DNA of 64,000 nt from Succinivibrionaceae bacterium UBA3769 (lineage in GTDB: Bacteria; Pseudomonadota; Gammaproteobacteria; Enterobacterales; Succinivibrionaceae): assembly GCA_002372325.1 (NCBI GenBank), contig DFFT01000088.1:1-64000 (forward strand). Direction: 5' to 3'. The notes below the pieces were generated by a model. It had not been told where the DNA came from. It ran no database searches and saw only the letters and a list, made by a program, of their open reading frames with translations. Below, piece by piece: positions 62,433 to 64,000 of this stretch; the stretch's first letter is position 1; each line of letters begins with the position of its first letter. Made by a program: the position numbers and the translations under genes.

Positions 62433-62501
62433 AAGCAAAACCATCTCGCTTTGCCTTCTCTCTATGCTTTAGTCTGTTTACTTCAGCTTTTTGCTGCCCC
62501 G

Positions 62502-64000
62502 CTACAGGATCTCGTTCAAAACCTGCAGGGGGTGCCGTACCTCGGCATGCTCCATCCTCTTAACCTGCTCCCGGCAGGAAAAGCCGGTAACAAGACAGCG
62601 GTTCAGGGGATACTTCTGGAATACCGGGGCCCAGTTCTGCCGGTAAATAGCCTGAGATCTGGCCTCATTGGCCGCGGTATGTCCGTAAAGGCCGGCCATG
62701 CCGCAGCAGCCCACCGGCACCGGAATAAGCTTCAGGGAAACCTGCCGGAAGATCTTCACCCAGTCGTCATGCGTCCCCGGCTTCAGGGATTTCTGGGTGC
62801 AGTGGGCCAGAAGATAGTACGGGTTTTCATCCTTGACACGGGGAGTCAGAAGACTGAGATTGTCCAAAAGCCATTCCTGGGTAAGCTGGATCACAAAATC
62901 CCCCCGGGCCGCACCCAGAGTCTTCCGGTATTCATCCCGGTAGCAGAGCACAATGGCGGGATCCACACCCACCATGGGAATGCCCAGACGGAACACCCGG
63001 TTGTAGAAATCGGAGGTTTTGGCTGCCGTCACGGCAAACTCCCGGAGATAGCCCCGGATATGGAGGGCTTTGCCGTTGGGTTTAAGGGGGAGCAGCACCG
63101 GAATTTTTCCGGTCTTGGCTACCAGAGACACCAGATCATGAACCACCGGGGCATCATAAACCGTGGTGAAGGTATCCTGAACAATGAGAACCCTCTTAGC
63201 CCGCTCCGCGGGAGAGAGCTTTTCCAGAGCATTAAGATCAAAACGCTCCGGAGCTTTCTCCCGAAGAAGCTCCTTAAGAACCGGGCTGCTTAACACCGGC
63301 ACATCCACAAAACCCAGAATCTTCTTCACCATGAATTTGGCCGGAGAAAGGGAATTCACCTTGTTAAACAGGGTCGGAAGCCGGGCCATCAGAGGAGCGC
63401 TCTCCTCAAAATGCCTCACCAGAAGATCCCCCGCCGGTCTGAGATAACGGGAATAATAGAGGTTAAAGAAACGGGCCCGGAAATCCGGCACATCCACCTT
63501 AATGGGACACTGGGAGGCACAGGCCTTGCAGGCCAGACAGACGTTCATGGCTTCCAGCACCTCATCGCTGAAGTCATAGCCCCTTTTGGTTACAGTATGC
63601 CAGGTTTTGCGGGCCAGATCCCCCAGAGTAACCCCGCGGGCTTCCGTTAGCTTTTCCTCCAGAAGAGGATTGGCCCCAGCCTCTTCCAGTTCCCGGAGCC
63701 ACTCTCTCATAAGGCCGGCCCGGCCCTTGGGAGACTGGATGCGATCCCCCATGAACTTGTAGGTGGGGCACATGGGAGACGTGGTATCGTAGGAGAAGCA
63801 GGCGCCGTTGCCGTTGCAGCTCACCACCCGGTTGTAGCTCTGCCTTACTCCCGGGGGAATCTGGCGATCGTAAAAGCCTCTCTTCACGGCATCCACGGAA
63901 ACCAGACTGGCGGAATCGTTGCCGTAAGGAGCGCAGATCTTCCCCGGATTTATGCGGTTATCGGGATCAAAAACCCCCTTGACCCGGCGGAGCTCATCAA
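62502..64000 (-). CDS. ydiJ: YdiJ-type FAD/Fe-S oxidoreductase, C-terminal half (partial)
   Basis: About 500 residues are visible, and the gene continues past the right edge. The visible N-terminal end holds the tail of an FAD-linked oxidase domain (GVFDPDNRINPGKICAP). An Fe-S part follows with CNGNGACFSYDTTSPMCPTYKFMG and the ferredoxin-like CLACKACASQCPIKVDVPDF. The C-terminal CCG-type region has VGCCGMAGLYGHTAAN and GFSCREQVKRM. This order matches E. coli YdiJ (about 1018 residues), a quinone-linked D-2-hydroxyacid (2-hydroxyglutarate) dehydrogenase of the inner membrane face. The ATG-like codon at 63896 is internal and not a start, since the frame is open to the edge with family sequence. 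Confidence 0.88.
   Translation of the reverse strand, partial: DELRRVKGVFDPDNRINPGKICAPYGNDSASLVSVDAVKRGFYDRQIPPGVRQSYNRVVSCNGNGACFSYDTTSPMCPTYKFMGDRIQSPKGRAGLMREWLRELEEAGANPLLEEKLTEARGVTLGDLARKTWHTVTKRGYDFSDEVLEAMNVCLACKACASQCPIKVDVPDFRARFFNLYYSRYLRPAGDLLVRHFEESAPLMARLPTLFNKVNSLSPAKFMVKKILGFVDVPVLSSPVLKELLREKAPERFDLNALEKLSPAERAKRVLIVQDTFTTVYDAPVVHDLVSLVAKTGKIPVLLPLKPNGKALHIRGYLREFAVTAAKTSDFYNRVFRLGIPMVGVDPAIVLCYRDEYRKTLGAARGDFVIQLTQEWLLDNLSLLTPRVKDENPYYLLAHCTQKSLKPGTHDDWVKIFRQVSLKLIPVPVGCCGMAGLYGHTAANEARSQAIYRQNWAPVFQKYPLNRCLVTGFSCREQVKRMEHAEVRHPLQVLNEIL

Noticed and set aside
1..64000. CRISPR array, rRNA genes, prophage or plasmid origin
   Set aside because: No regularly spaced direct repeats, rRNA sequence, phage structural genes or replication genes were seen anywhere in the window.

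Overview
The window is chromosomal DNA from a gammaproteobacterium. Three blocks have the gene order known from Escherichia coli: (i) a Met/Gln tRNA cluster, miaB, ybeY, ybeX, lnt; (ii) leuS, lptE, holA, nadD, rsfS, rlmH, mrdA, rodA, mltB, rlpA, dacA, ybeD; (iii) frsA, proB, proA, with pepD nearby. The core genes are GC-rich and the accessory stretches are visibly AT-rich. A fermentative gut lineage of the Aeromonadales/Succinivibrionaceae type would fit, but that is inference; no rRNA is present to settle it.

Layout. 1-3200: a frameshifted AAA ATPase gene cut by the left edge, a small YjfB-like protein, a 36-residue membrane peptide gene and an orphan AT-rich KpsM-like permease. 3200-8500: a large periplasmic alpha-2-macroglobulin gene without a thioester motif, preceded by an upstream ORF that overlaps its start codon. 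8500-10700: panD, pth, ychF. 11026-11484: five tRNAs. 11679-16313: miaB-ybeY-ybeX-lnt, without the ybeZ of the E. coli order. 16314-25940: an accessory region between lnt and leuS. It holds four tandem genes for near-identical 27-31 residue cationic peptides under one promoter and one terminator, a secreted (alpha/alpha)6-barrel protein, an L,D-transpeptidase, a transposase, a KAP NTPase gene broken by a frameshift and a 110-bp MITE, and an ATPase gene flanked by two copies of a 37-bp palindrome.

26062-41763: the leuS-to-ybeD block for lipopolysaccharide assembly, replication, NAD synthesis, ribosome maturation and the cell-elongation peptidoglycan machinery, then sanA and modF. 41910-47042: a minus-strand operon for a divergent Hsp70, a membrane-anchored GrpE-like protein and an NPFR-motif partner; this is a candidate dedicated chaperone system. 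47195-53174: proA, proB and frsA (minus), a small cysteine-rich ORF, and pepD. 53352-59657: galU, two adjacent unknown secreted proteins, and twin zinc-ribbon membrane proteins. 59811-64000: ilvIH with a long structured leader, and the C-terminal half of a YdiJ-type FAD/Fe-S oxidoreductase that runs off the right edge.

The strongest candidates for something undescribed are the tandem peptide array and the Hsp70/GrpE-like/NPFR operon. All assignments come from reading the sequence and recalling protein families; no database search was run.
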